Source: Numida meleagris (Eukaryota > Chordata > Aves > Galliformes > Numididae). Taken from it: a stretch of 64,000 nt of DNA. Shown here one piece after another: positions 34,401 to 45,940 of this stretch. The first letter of the stretch is position 1; each line of letters begins with the position of its first letter. The notes under the pieces were generated by a model. That model was not told the DNA's origin, did not search any database, and was given only the letters and a program-made list of their open reading frames with translations. Location: the NCBI RefSeq assembly GCF_002078875.1, contig NC_034409.1, positions 107,804,935-107,868,934 of the forward strand, given 5' to 3'. Both the position numbers and the translations under genes were made by a program.

Positions 34401-35069
34401 GGCAGCTTTTTAAACTACCTACAAGCCTTTACTGAGCCAATACCCAGCAGATCTGAGTGCTGGGTGCTGCTCTTCCAGAAGAGAGGAAGAAGATCCGTGA
34501 TCAGCACAAGGTCTGCTGCTGTCTTATGTCCCCACACACTGATTCTCAGCCTTATTGGTCAGTGTAACGACAACCCATCAGCTGCTGCCCATTTTACCCC
34601 TGGGTAGATCTGGTGTCTTTGGGGTAGAGTTCCCTTCTGTGAAGGTTCCTCACCTCCCTGCTGTTCTGCCCATTCCTGGCAGCAGGCTGGTTAACACTAA
34701 GTTCACCCAGTCATAAAGAGGGGAGAGACAGCTTCTCTCATCTTGTTTTCAGTTGTGCCTACCTCAGTTTCACTTGAGGAAGTTTTCTCAGCAATTAAAC
34801 CATAACTCAGACGCTGAGTGGCACCACAATGTGCACTTCCCACGCTGCCTTCAGACAATTGCACCTTCCTGAGCCTGTTACAAAACACAGCACAAGCTGT
34901 GTTGTTTGCTGCCACACAACACCAGCCAAGCTACTCTTGAATCACCATTTTCCTGTGATATGATATTCCTTTAGCCTGGAGAAGTTTGCTGTGTGTGTAC
35001 TAACTGCGTATGCATAGAGAGCAAAAGTTTGGGTAACTTGGATGTCAATCATCTGCTAAAATGCTCTGT
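31455..35069. other. 3.6 kb unassigned sequence
   Basis: No gene or clear transposon is recognised. Sequence around 32,480-32,610 (CCAAAACAGCTCCTTGATGA) has the feel of a very old repeat, but I could not assign it. A minus-strand interval at 33,858-33,911 has a CAG|GTGAGT donor and an open 18-codon frame, with a weak acceptor. Frames such as 32,928-33,380 are featureless. Confidence 0.4.
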
Positions 35070-35282
35070 GTCCATCTGGCCCAACCCCAGCTCCAGCAGG
35101 GACACCCAGATCAGCGTGCCCAAGCCCATGTCCAGGCAACTGCTGAAGATCTCCAAGGAGGAGACTCCACAGCCTCTGGGCAGCCTGTGCCAGTGCTCTG
35201 TCACCTGCACAGCACAGACGTGCTGCCTGGTGTTCAGTGCCTCCTGTGTTCTAGTTTGTGTCCATTGCCTCATGTCCCTGGA
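35070..35282 (-). mobile_element. CR1 LINE fragment, left arm of head-to-head pair
   Basis: Minus-strand CR1 body with TGGCCCAACCCCAGCTCCAG, CAGGGACACCCAGATCAG, AAGATCTCCAAGGAGGAGAC, CTGGGCAGCCTGTGCCAGTG and CTGTTCTAGTTTGTGTCC-like sequence. Its 3' octamer tail is missing on the left. It joins a plus-strand CR1 directly at about 35,277-35,282. Confidence 0.85.
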
Positions 35283-35366
35283 GGTGTTCAAGGACCATGT
35301 GGATGTGGCATAGAGGGACATGGTCAGTGGGCGTGGTGGGGATGGGCTGACAGTTGGACTGACTCT
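35277..35366 (+). mobile_element. CR1 LINE fragment, right arm of head-to-head pair
   Basis: Plus-strand CR1 sequence from CCCTGGAGGTGTTCAAGGAC through GGACATGGTCAGTGGGCGTG to GGGCTGACAGTTGGACTGAC. The final ~35 bp of the consensus, including TTTTCCAACC and the octamer tail, is missing. Both arms therefore lack their natural 3' ends. Confidence 0.85.
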
Positions 35367-36471
35367 GGTTCTGTTCAAAATCCCTGATGAATGCTAGAGC
35401 CACTTGCAACCAGTACTCTGCAGGGATGAGAGGTGAGAGAAAAGCCATCAAAAGAGCTTGGCCCTCAAGAGCAACAGCAGGAGTGGCGAGACAGGCCAGC
35501 AGCCCTCTCCCAACAGTGAGTGGGCAGTGACAGTGACCAGCTCAGGCAGCACAGATTTGCTGCTCTGTATGATGTCCAACCCTTTGTGCCTCTCCAGAGG
35601 AAACCAACAGGCTTCTGCTTTGGCTTCTTATGGCTCTCTTATGGGGTCTCTGAGTGACAAATGTTGGGCAAGAAAGCATCTCTGTCGATCAGTAGCCAAG
35701 AAGTCATGCACTGAAAGGATGCGACTTGGCTCTGAGAGTCGTGTCATGATTGTGATGTGTTGGCATGGCCCCTTGCAATGGCCGGGGGCTGAGATGTGCC
35801 TTGCCTCTGGTTAGGGGGCTGGCACAGAGTGGGGTGCTGGAGGAACTGAAGGCCAAGGACCAACCCCAGACCAGCCACAGTATGATGAGAATTATCTTGG
35901 GATTAAACCAAGGACCCTGAGCCCGTGGCCCTGAATGGGCTCATGGGACTCTCACTGGGCTTTCCTTGCCCTAAAGACCCCAGCCGGTGGCTTCCAGCCA
36001 GGGGATGCCGAGTGTCCCCAGTGGACCTGAAGCTCCTGTCACAAGCTCCCGTGCACAGTGAGGGGACAGCCGCAGCTCTGCCCTCAGGATCCACATGGGG
36101 ACCTGCCTGGAGCTGATACACAGTAGCAAAAGGATTTCTAGCATGAGCAGTCACTTCCAGGCTTGTTTATTTCCCTAATTTCCACAGAGGCACACAAAGA
36201 CCCCGCAGGCGATCTGCACAGAACGCTCCTTCTAAAAACCAATAAAAAAGCCCTTGCTGCTCCAAATGAACTTCCCTCAGGGTCTGTTTCAGCCTGCAGC
36301 CTCGGCAGCAGCTCCCGCAGGAGCCAGTTAGCCACGGGTTGCCCTCAGTGGGCACTGCGCTCCTCTGCCTGGCCGGTTACGTCAGCACTCCCGGGTTATG
36401 CAAGCTCCGTTCACAGATAGGCTCGGAGTTGGTCTTTTTAACCTTTATTCCCCAGCTCATTGCACAGGGAG

Positions 36472-36523
36472 CTGAAATAAAAGCTTAGCTGATAGAGCTT
36501 CTGAAACAAAAGCTTAGCTGATA
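36472..36523. repeat. 29-bp near-tandem duplication
   Basis: A 23-bp segment, CTGAAAT then AAAAGCTTAGCTGATA, is repeated 29 bp downstream (36,472-36,494 and 36,501-36,523) with a single T to C difference. Each copy holds a HindIII-like AAGCTT palindrome. Confidence 0.9.
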
Positions 36524-37417
36524 AAACCCCATAATGTACTGGAAAAGGGAAAGCGTGGCATCGGTAATAGATTGCATTTGTGAGGAACTGAAAGAAGGAA
36601 CAAAGAAGCCAATTGCAGCCTATAGCTGTGGCTGAATCTTTAGTAGGACTGTCTCTGGAAAATAAAGGCATGCTTTCCCAACTCGTCTGGGCAAAAGCAG
36701 GGACAGAGCTTTATCCAGGCTTTCAGCTTACCAGCCTAATGCTTTGCAGCCATGGGTCCTGCAGGGCTGAGCTCCCTCCTCCCTGTGCAGCACCCCAGAT
36801 GGTACAGAAGCTCCTGAATTACAAGATGGGAACCTTCTACTTATATATTTTTTTCCTTTTTCTTTTCTTTTTATTTATTTTAGAAGCTATGTTCATTTTA
36901 TCTACGGAAAATGGCTTTGGTGAGGGCAAGGTGAAATCAATTTTCTTTACCAGGAGCATTTGGAAACATTTTTCTTCACTCAGTTCCAGCATCTTAGCTG
37001 TCCAAGCCTGTCCTTCATCCCCACTGTACCCCAGTGATAAGAGAGCAGGGGACTGGGATAAAGTCACTTGCTTGAGTCTCCTGTTCTGGCAAGAGGTAAA
37101 TGTCCTGCCCTCCTCCAAACTGCCTGGAGATCTGCTCTTTGACCTCCCCTTCACAAGGGGCGAGGAGATATGTGAGACGTTAGTGTAGTGGGGGTGTTTG
37201 GCCCCTTAGTCCTGCTTAATCAACAGCTGTGTGCAGTGTGATGCTGATCTACTTCTGACCGTTTGAGTCAGGTACTAAATCTGACCGTAATGAGAAATAA
37301 TCGGCTGGCTGGGTGTTCTTAGGGTGCTAAGTTACTCTAGAAGATCCCTGCCTGTTTAGCCAAGCTGTGCTCAGCTGACTGGGGCCAGACCACGTTGGGT
37401 GGTAGAGAAAAATATAA

Positions 37418-37442
37418 ATAAAGAAAGAAAAGAAAAGAAAAG
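37418..37442. repeat. AAAGA/AAAAG microsatellite
   Basis: Purine-only run of AAAGAAAAGAAAAG type on the plus strand. Confidence 0.9.
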
Positions 37443-37502
37443 TTCTTGCATTGCTTCTGGCTGTGAGCTGGTAGAACTTCAGATCCTTTCTTCTTCATGT
37501 TT

Positions 37503-37665
37503 TATCGCTGTTACCTGAGGAAAGAGACTGACACCTCCTTGCTGCAGCCTCTTTTCAGGAGGCTGTAGAGAGCCATAAGATCACCCCTCAGCCTCCTCTT
37601 CTTCAGGCTGAACAGCCCTACTTCCCTCAGTTCCCTCAGTTGCTCCTCACAACATTTGTTTTCCA
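37503..37665 (-). mobile_element. CR1 LINE internal 3' fragment
   Basis: Minus-strand CR1 with CTGTTACCTGAGGAAAGAGA, TAGAGAGCCATAAGATCACC, CCTCCTCTTCTTCAGGCTGA and CTCAGTTCCCTCAGTTGCTC, ending near TTTTCCAGT. It covers the zone upstream of the usual 3' UTR. Neither the tail nor the 5' part is present, so the fragment is truncated at both ends. Confidence 0.88.
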
Positions 37666-40501
37666 GTGAGAAACAATTTATAGGCGCTGAAACCCTGCAG
37701 TCCAGGACTGAATGGAACTGGTGTCCTGAGGAGCCATCCTGGCCGGCCATATAGCATTTTTGCAGCTGGTTGCTCAGATCCCGGCCAGGAGCACAAACAG
37801 AAAAAGTATGGCCTGCCAGTGTGGCCCCATCCCTATCCCCTGCAGGCTGCAGCCCCAATCTCTCTTTTCTGAGCAGCAAGACAAAGCTGGAGGCTTAAAT
37901 GAGGCACACCAAGCCAGGGATTAGTGGGAGGTGCAGGGGTGTTTGCATGGTAGATAAGAGCAGCTTACTCTGCAAGCCAGTGAGGAGTCATGAAGCCTTG
38001 CTAGCATTCCACAGGTTCTGCAGCGTGGTTAGCCTTCATGTTGCACCAGCTCCATCAAATGTCAGCCCACCCCATGCAGGTCTTGATGGTAGAGAGCTCT
38101 CCAGGAGAACTTACTTGCATCTGAGATCCAGCACTACCACAAGACCCAAAGGCAGGAGTTCTGGGCCAGCTCCCATCTCTGGCTCCCATTCCTCTTCTAC
38201 CATGATCTCATATTTTGAGCCCTCTCAATTTTCCAGTGCCAAAGCATCTAGCACTGTATTGTCTTTGAGGAGCATGTTTCCATGCAGCACTGTGAAATAT
38301 TCAATATTAGGATGGTGTATTTGGGATGGTCAGCATTTTTAACAAATGTGGGAAGCAGTGAAACAGCACTCTTTTGGCTCACCATGCACACCACCTGCAA
38401 GGAGGATGAGCAGGCAACGAGAAAGAAAGGAGATTTCCATGCTCTTTGAAGAAGAAACCTCTTGAATTAATAATCAGTACTTACGTCTAGCCGTAGATAC
38501 AGCGTTATTAGGAGTACCAACAGCAACCAGGTATTTTTCATTAAGCATGGACTGCAAACCACATCATGACAGGATGTGTCAGACTGTCTGGGGCTGCGGG
38601 TGACATTTAAAAATGACAGAATGGGGTAAACCCACCTGATCCCTCTGTGGAGCTTTGTCACCTCTGGTGCCCGACGTCTGGCTGTGCCCATGCTTAGTAA
38701 TGCAATTAGTACACACTCTCCGAGGCTAATAAACCTGCTTACAGCACCGTGAGCAACTGCTTGCAAGCAGGGGAGGTGTGGGGACGCACGCTGTGATGCC
38801 AAGAGCACCCCCTGAGGCTTCAGGTCAGGGATGCTCTCAGCCCCTTGCTGGGTTTGGGGTGGAGGGACGCTGCGCTACATGTGCTATGGCAGCCAGCGTG
38901 GCACACGCGGCACCCAGCGCTTCACACGTGGCCACTCCCCAGCGTCACCAGCTGCCCGCCTAATAAGTGCTAATTCAATTTTTGGCTTTGCGCCTTCATC
39001 CTTCCACGCCGCCTCCTGAGCCGCTTTGCGCCGACGTCTGCTGATGTCAGGAGCTTTGGGACAGCAAGGGAAGGGCGAGGGGGCCTCTGGGGCTGGCTGT
39101 GAGGGGGACAGAGCACAACCTCCTCGGGAGCCTCTGGATGATGGGAAGAGCACCATGAGCAGGCACTGCAAGGCTGCATCCAAGAGTGGGATTAACATTT
39201 TGAGTTGGTGATGTGGGAAGTCGTCTGTCATGCTCTGAGTGGAAGATTAGTGAGCTCAAACTCGGCATGAAATTCAGGAAGAAAATCCTATCACACGCCT
39301 AAGAAGTGTAGCCACATGCTATAATCCTGCTGGAGGGGGCTGAAAAACAAACAGCACAGCCTTAAGGTTCCCGTTTTACTATCTCAGCCCAGGTCTCAGG
39401 CAGCACGCTGCTACAGGACCAGGCTGAGCACCATTCTTCCAGCCATCACCCCTGAGTTTGGCACAGCCCTGCTCCAGTGCTTGCTGGTGGTCGGCTGGGC
39501 ACTGCCTTTCTGTGTCACTGGTCACAACTGGCCAAGTGATGGAGCAGTGCAACATGACAGGAGCTGGGAGCCTTCCTCCTCCACTGTACATCATGTGCAG
39601 ACATGGATGCCAGCTCTCAAGCATCTCTTGCTGGACTGTGCTTCAGGCCAGCAGCAGGCTACCAGTCAGCCTGCAGAACAGATGAGTCACTGCCAAATGC
39701 GAAGGACAGGCTAAGATCTTCACAGATCTTCCTGGCCCTTACGACAGATGGAACAACTACCATCATAAATGTTCCAAATGAATTTATAAAACGTAAAGCA
39801 TTATTGCTGGAGCAATATATAGAGTGAAGAGATCCTGGGTAAGCTCCTCAAGGATGGGAGAAGAGAAGGACATGCATTGCCCTCACCCATGTGCTCACTC
39901 AACCCACCACAGTGCTCCATCAGAGGTAGATGTTCAACATGGCTGCAGAGAGGGGATGTGCTCCAAGAGGTAGTCCTCTCTTTTTGGAGGGATCTGGGGT
40001 TTGTCCTAGCACTAGGGCTGCCTTCCTCCCCTCCAGCACCTCCCTGGAGCAAAGCAAGGAGCAGACGAAAGCTTTTGGGCACCATAGCTAAAAAGCAACT
40101 CGAGCTTCAATGAGATGCAGTACAAACATTTAGAATCAAGTGGTGAGAGAACTGTAACACAAAGAAAAAACTCAGTGAAGGAATTGTCGCAGATGAGACT
40201 GAAAAGAAGCTTGGCAAAAAGCCATGGAGCTCTAGTAGCATCCTTTACAGCATGCCATGTACCCAAAGGAGATGCTTAGCATGCCATCAGCATTGCCCCA
40301 ATTATGCAAATTGCTCATCAGTTTGTGCAGCAGGACAGCAGCATTTTGCTTTCTTTGCTCCCAGCTGTAGCGCACTGCTCCTGGGGCACATGATGAATGA
40401 CTGGGGACACACTGGGAACGGCAGGTGCAATGGTTGCATTTCAGAGCCCCACTCCCACCACTGGGGCTTGTTCCTTAGGCAAAAGAGACAGGACATCACA
40501 G
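37666..40501. other. 2.8 kb unassigned sequence
   Basis: No gene or transposon is recognised. The part from about 38,740 to 39,200 is GC-richer with scattered CpG, and several overlapping frames of 60-115 codons on both strands are the expected by-product. I see no promoter or exon structure I could defend. Confidence 0.4.
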
Positions 40502-40590
40502 GAATCATAGAATTGCAAGGATTGGAAGGAACCTCTGGAGATCATCATGTCTAACACCCTGCTAAAGCAGGTTCCCTGCAGTAGGAAGGT
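40502..40590 (-). mobile_element. short CR1 LINE 3' fragment
   Basis: Minus-strand 3' end: GAATCATAGAATTGCAAGGA, TTGGAAGGAACCTCTGGAGA, CACCCTGCTAAAGCAGGTTC, CTGCAGTAGG. Similarity stops after ~90 bp. Confidence 0.85.
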
Positions 40591-40893
40591 TGTTATGGGT
40601 AATAATCCATATTATAATGTGCTTTCCCAGGGCAGGCATTCTGGCCATGTTCACAGGGCATGGGGCACACTCATACACCAGCACTGCATCTGTCCTTCAG
40701 GCTGTGAGCAGTGGGTGATGCAGAGATGCTGACCCCATCACTCACCCTGGTAACCAGGAATTGTCCAGCTGCTTGCTGAGATCCATTTTTGCCTAAAGTA
40801 GAGGTTTTGGTAAATCTGTTGGGGAAGCAGTTTCAGTGGTTTACTCAAGGAGACAAACCTCCCACATCCATGGATAATACAGCACAGGGTAAA

Positions 40894-40913
40894 TTTTTTT
40901 TTTTTTTTTTTTT
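40894..40913. repeat. poly-T run
   Basis: Twenty T residues in a row on the plus strand. No CR1 tail or processed transcript is attached. Confidence 0.9.
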
Positions 40914-41597
40914 AGGATTTATTTGGTATATTGAGAAATTCTACTGTCAAAGTTCAGAGCCAGGAGCAATAATCCAAAAGGCATCCTTCTTGTAGATATG
41001 TCCAAGACAGCAATTGCACTAGCCAAATGCTAGATATACTAAATGTCATGTTATCAGAAAAGAGGGGCTGGCTTTTCTTTAACATACTTTCAGCTTTTTG
41101 CCCTGATCCTGCTACTGGAGATATGCAGGGAAGCTTTGAGCCTTGGAAGTTCCCTGAAATCTGTCAAAACTCCTTGTGAAACCCTATTTAATGCTCCATT
41201 TTGGTGCCAAACTATGCTAGTTTCAACATTTTTTCACTACAACCTAATTCAGAAATCTTCTTGGACCGGATCCTGCCTTCACAATTTCAGCAGTAACCCT
41301 GAGCCCACAGACTAAGCCTCAGCAATTAGTGCTTGCTGATTTATTCACATATATATTCACTGCAAGGATACAGGATTCCACAGACACTATGCAAACAATG
41401 TACAGCAATAAATGCAAAAGCCCTGATAGAATTTACAACATCAATACTCACACTCTGAAAATTAAGACTTTCTTTTGTCTATTCGCATATAGTAAATAAT
41501 GGCCAGCACAAAGGACTGCAGCTATATACAAATATTTCTCTTCGTGGGAAACTGGCTGCAACGGTCCCCTAAAAAGTGCAGTTTTCTTGTTTTTCTA

Positions 41598-41625
41598 CAA
41601 AAAAAAAAAAAGAGAGAGAGAGAAA
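41598..41625. repeat. A12 plus GA dinucleotide repeat
   Basis: A homopurine run made of A12 followed by about six GA units. Confidence 0.9.
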
Positions 41626-42504
41626 GCTAAGCTTTGAAATATTTGTGGGGAACATATCCTATGTGCAAGTACAAAAGTTCCAACCCTGAAGTATGAAATT
41701 ATGAGGGGAAACCACTTCATTATTATTTGTTGGTTTTTCATGTCTGAAATTTTTTGTTGTTAGATGACCATTTTTTTCATGGAAAAATTTGGTCTGAAAA
41801 CCAATAGGGCTGTATATCTCCTTTGAAATCCCAGCTCCCAGGCCTTCTACAGTGTCCAAGAGCTGTAGTCTCATGTGTCCACAACCAGCTGAGCACTTGT
41901 TCCTGGTAAGGTGAGACGCTGCCCTAGATTTTCTGGCAGAGTTGCTATTGCTCATTGACAAGCTGGCCACCTGTTAAGACTCATGGCCAAGTCCAACAGC
42001 ACCACCGCTCCTTAGGTGCTGCAAAACTCAAATCCTTTGGAAATGTACATTTACAGGACTGAGTTATGGACAGTCCTCATGAAATGGCTCACCAGGCCCC
42101 TCGTCTGCCACCATCACAGAAGGAGAAGGAAAGAGAGCAACAGTGATTGGACACATCCCAGTTGAATCATCCTGTGCTCTAGGACGGGAAAAATGTCCAG
42201 TAGGTAGAGGCACATCCACAGCAGGACAGCAACTGAGAAAACCAAAGGATTTGCAATAATATCAGTTTTGCTGGCTACAATCTTAAAATACAGAATACTG
42301 GAGCACCTCCTCGACCATGCACTACAGCAGTTCAGCATCTCCAGGAACACGTGGCCTGTGGCAGGGAATTAACTGACAAGAATATCTCAAATTACCTGAG
42401 TTGAGCATGAGTGTCAATTCTGCTCAGTCCCCAGGAAATGGAGGAGCTGACTCCTCTCTCACAGCTCCCTCTGGGTTTTTAACACCATGGGCAGTCAGGT
42501 TGAT

Positions 42505-42905
42505 CTGGTGTGATTTAGCCTTGGTCAATCCTTGCTGCATGTTCCCAGCATCCTTCTTCTTGCTGTGCCCAGGAGCATCCTCCAAGAGGACTTGCTCTAT
42601 AGTTTTCCTAGAGACTGAGGTGAGACTAACTGGGCTGTGGTCTCCTGGTTCTTTCAATCTTTTCTGACAATGAGTACAACATTTGCTTTTCTCTGGCCCT
42701 TGGCAGTCTCCGCTGATCTCTACAACCTGTCAAAGATGACAGGTGTGATTCAGGTCTCTCAAGATTTGCCTGACCCAATTCTCATAATCCCTGGTTATTC
42801 TTCTCCCTCTTCCATCTTGTATTTAAGCAAGAGGCTTGGGAGATCTTGATGACAAATTCTGCAGCAAAGAAGGCATTGAGTACCTCAGCGTTACCCATCT
42901 TTGCT
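42505..42905 (-). pseudogene. CR1 ORF2 fragment, linker to reverse transcriptase
   Basis: On the minus strand the translation reads GNAEVLNAFFAAEFV at about 42,845-42,890, matching the EKAEVLNAFFASVF-like linker between the CR1 endonuclease and RT. Further along it gives EPGDHSPVSLTSVSRKTIEQ (about 42,590-42,650) and GLTKAKSHQINLTA (about 42,505-42,545), which match the NYRPVSLTS and GFTKGKSCLTNL motifs. The frame shifts between blocks and several stops occur. The fragment has no 3' UTR or tail, so it is the middle of an old CR1 trimmed at both ends. Boundaries are approximate. Confidence 0.78.
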
Positions 42906-43397
42906 GTCTCTAAACCACCTGCCTGCTTCAGCTATGGGCCACCAAAGAAGATGCAGCAACATTTGTCTCCTTGTTTTTAGTTTCTCTGTGCTCTGTACCA
43001 CTCTTCCGCTCACCAAGTGAAGGCAGAGATGTCTGATAGGGAGCACTGTAAAATGAGAAGTGAAGGTGCGTTTACAGCTAATTTACAGTAACAGGAAGCA
43101 GGCACATTACGTCCGATTCAAAATGCTGACTCTGCCTGCCCTGCAGAAACTCTTCTGCTATATAATTACAGCTCAAAGATCATGTTCATTCAGATCTTAG
43201 CAGATCAATAGCCTGCAGCTTCCCTCTGCAGCTTCACTCCTACACCTGAGCCCGAAACAAGCTGATCAGTGCTTCTCCTGTGACCTGAAGCCTTGAAAGG
43301 TCCCACAGTAGAACCAAAGAAAGGTCACAACAGCTAGGAGGCAAGAGAATGTCCAGCATCCAGGGATGATAAACATGGCTCCCATAAACAAAACTAA

Positions 43398-43438
43398 AGA
43401 AAAAAAAAACAGAACTTGAAAAAAAAAAAAAAAGAGAG
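43398..43438. repeat. A-rich low-complexity stretch
   Basis: Two A runs (about 9 and 16 residues) separated by CAGAACTTG, ending in GAGAG. Confidence 0.9.
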
Positions 43439-43814
43439 CAAACAATAACCAAAATATCCAGTTACAAGCAAGCAATCCCCCACCCTGAACAGCAAATTTT
43501 CAGGCTGTTCACTGGCAGGTAGTTTCTCCAGCAGAATGCAGCACATATGCAATTTGTGTTACTACAACAAAAAATGATCTTATAATGTAGAGGACTCTGG
43601 GTCAATGGACTTTTTCTGTTGCCTTTTCTTTTTCAAGTACATTTCTGATGTGAATAAAGTAATCTGGGCAAAGAGAGAGGGCTACCTGCAAAAGCAGAAT
43701 TGTGTGAATGGCAGTCCTACATTCAATGACTGGGGTAAAAATTCTGAAACAAAGTTGTTTGACCTCCAAGAAAAATAACACTGTTTTGGAAAGAGGTAGT
43801 TGAGCCTGGCATGG

Positions 43815-43847
43815 TCTGGCAGGTGAGGAGAGCCCTCACCTGCCAGA
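43815..43847. repeat. perfect 14-bp inverted repeat (hairpin)
   Basis: TCTGGCAGGTGAGG (43,815-43,828) and CCTCACCTGCCAGA (43,834-43,847) are exact reverse complements around a 5-nt loop AGAGC. The stem is GC-rich, so it would fold readily as DNA cruciform or RNA. No T run follows, and a bacterial-type terminator makes no sense in this genome. Confidence 0.93.
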
Positions 43848-43892
43848 TACATGGAGAGAGGTGCATCTGATGAGGCTGGAGTAAAGTTAAGT

Positions 43893-44141
43893 AAGTTGCA
43901 CTGGGGGAGGTTCAGGTTGGATATTAGGAAACATTTCTTCTCAGAAAGAGAATACATTGGCAATACATTGGAACAGGCTGTGAAGGGAGGTGGTGGAGTC
44001 ACCGTCCCTGGAGGTATTCAAGAGCTGTGTGGATGTGGCACTGAGGAACATGGTCAGTGGGCATGGTGTGATGGGCTGACAGTTGGACTAGATGATGTTA
44101 GAGCTCTTTTCCAACTTTAATGATTCTGTGATTCTATGATT
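43893..44141 (+). mobile_element. CR1 LINE 3' fragment
   Basis: Plus-strand copy: GGGGGAGGTTCAGGTTGGAT, ATTAGGAAACATTTCTTCTC, GGAGTCACCGTCCCTGGAGG, GGACTAGATGATGTTAGAGC, TTTTCCAACTTTAATGATTC and an octamer tail. A small internal duplication gives AATACATTGGCAATACATTG at about 43,951-43,971 in place of the GTGGTGAGGCAGTGGCAC block. Confidence 0.93.
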
Positions 44142-45430
44142 TTAAGTGGCTTGCTGGGACAAGCCATGGGAAAAGTCACAATGTACCCTGAAAAAAGCAT
44201 GTCATGTGAGCCCCAGCTTGTGTAGCTTACAGAAGAGACCCACTAGGAGAAAGTGACGGCCTCATGTGGAAGTCCCAAAAGCCCCAAAGTGGAGCTGCTC
44301 CAGGCCTGGAGAAGGAAGGCACAAGCCTGAAGGTCCCCTCTGAGCCTCATAGCTGGGGTAGAGCTGGCTATGAGTTGCAACAGGTAAGGGACTTTCTGAG
44401 TGTAGAACTAAGAATTCTGTCTGCAGCATTCATGGTTCATGTGGGAGCCAAGAGCCCAAGCCCTCCTCCTGGTTTCGCACCAGCTCCGGGTAGGCTGTCA
44501 ATTGAGAAGTGCTGGGCCCTTGTGGCTGTAGCTGGGTGCAGAAACAAGAGAGGTTGTAGCTGAGATGTTCTGCTGCTTGTACTGCCTGTCACATGAAGTT
44601 TTCAGCCAAAAAAAAAAAAAATAATGCTCATGCAAAGCCTCTCCAGGAAACATCCCCACATTGCAACATACCATCCCCAGCTCCTGCCAGGACCACAGAA
44701 AGTGGTCCAGAAAGACCAGTAGGAAGTCAATTCGACTAAAAAAAGCCAACAAAACCACCCAAAAGCTTGCAAAAGCAAGTTCCGTCCTCATTCTGAGCTG
44801 GCTCACAGAGGGCTGGTGTCCTATTGCACAACATGGAGGAGCACTGCAGATTGAGGTAGGACCAGCCGAACTACTCCTGGCATCTCTCACTGCCCAGTGC
44901 TTTGCCTTGCAAAACTACAGCCAGAGGATCTAATATGGCCAGCTGCTCCTCCATTACAGGTGATAATGTGGGAAACTGAAAGATCCCTGGTCTCCCATTG
45001 GAGCCTGGAGTTGTTTTCCAAGCTGGCAGCAGGAGACAGCCCTTGCTCCTGCCCGCTGCCTCCCCCACATAAGCTGAGCAGGTGCAGAGCTGGGAAAACA
45101 CATGGCTTTGGGGGCCCTCTTCTGCCACAGTCCCCTCTCTGGCAGCACCATTTTTCTCCCAGAAGCTGCATGTTTGGTGGTCATCCTTTACAACAAGCTG
45201 GTGCTTTAGAAATAATTATCTTTTCATGTGCAATTTGCGGAGTAATATTCCAGCTTGGAGGGTGATGAGCTGTGTTAACAGGACCCAGCAACCCTTCAGG
45301 GGCTGGTTCTTACTTTCCCTTGAATGCTGTCACCCAATCCTGCTCGAAACATAGCTCAGGAGAGATTATGTGACCACGGACGTCATTGCTGCTAACAATT
45401 GCGCACTCTGCTTTGTGCTTTTTCCCCTCC

Positions 45431-45453
45431 TTTTTTTTTTTTTTTTTTTTTTT
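45431..45453. repeat. poly-T run
   Basis: Twenty-three T residues in a row. Confidence 0.9.
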
Positions 45454-45922
45454 GCCAAGTTCTCCTAAGAGAGGCAGTTTCTGCCTGGCAAAGTGAAATG
45501 CTACCTTTATCACTTCTCTCCAGCACCAGCGGTATTATAGGTTGTCAGTCTAAAAAAAGCAGCATTGTTTGACGGTGCAGAGCAGGCGCTGAGCCGGCAG
45601 CATCCACTCACCACATCGGGCTCCAGAGGTGGAAAGGGCCCCATTAGGTGCTGACACAAATGTGGCGCGGCTCTTCCTGGACAGCTCCCGCTCAGACGTG
45701 GATCCTATAAATATCGATCCCTATGCACGCACAGACAGCACCGTTCAGGCAGGAATCCCATCACCACCACCACCCCACCTCCCCCCCCCGGCTGGGATAG
45801 ATGCAGAGGAGTGCAGTGGGGAGAAAAAGAGGAAAGATTGCTCAGTGCTGAAACATCAGCAGTGACGCAGATCCCTAAGTGGGTCAGATGGGAAAAGTGA
45901 TGTTAATGAGTCCGCATGGAAG

Positions 45923-45940
45923 TTTTTTTTTAAAAAAAAA
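45923..45940. repeat. T9/A9 palindrome
   Basis: Nine T followed directly by nine A, a self-complementary low-complexity motif. Confidence 0.9.

Larger units (their letters stand above)
35367..37502. other. unassigned sequence
   Basis: No gene is recognised. A 29-bp near-tandem duplication lies at 36,472-36,523 and a GAAAA-type microsatellite at 37,418-37,442. The 191-codon plus-strand frame at 36,613-37,188 crosses a T-rich run at 36,845-36,880 that reads as a false hydrophobic stretch. Confidence 0.45.
40591..42504. other. unassigned sequence with homopolymer runs
   Basis: No gene is recognised. A 20-T run is at 40,894-40,913, and A12 followed by a GA dinucleotide repeat at 41,598-41,625. 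The rest is mixed sequence. Confidence 0.45.
42906..43892. other. unassigned sequence
   Basis: No gene is recognised. A-rich runs lie at 43,398-43,438. A perfect 14-bp inverted repeat lies at 43,815-43,847 (listed separately). Confidence 0.45.

Noticed and set aside
36613..37188. 191-codon plus-strand frame with an apparent membrane segment
   Set aside because: The Phe/Leu stretch comes from the T-rich run at about 36,845-36,880. No other coding sign is present.
43815..43847. Transcription terminator or microRNA precursor
   Set aside because: The stem is too short for a typical pre-miRNA, and an intrinsic terminator is a bacterial feature.
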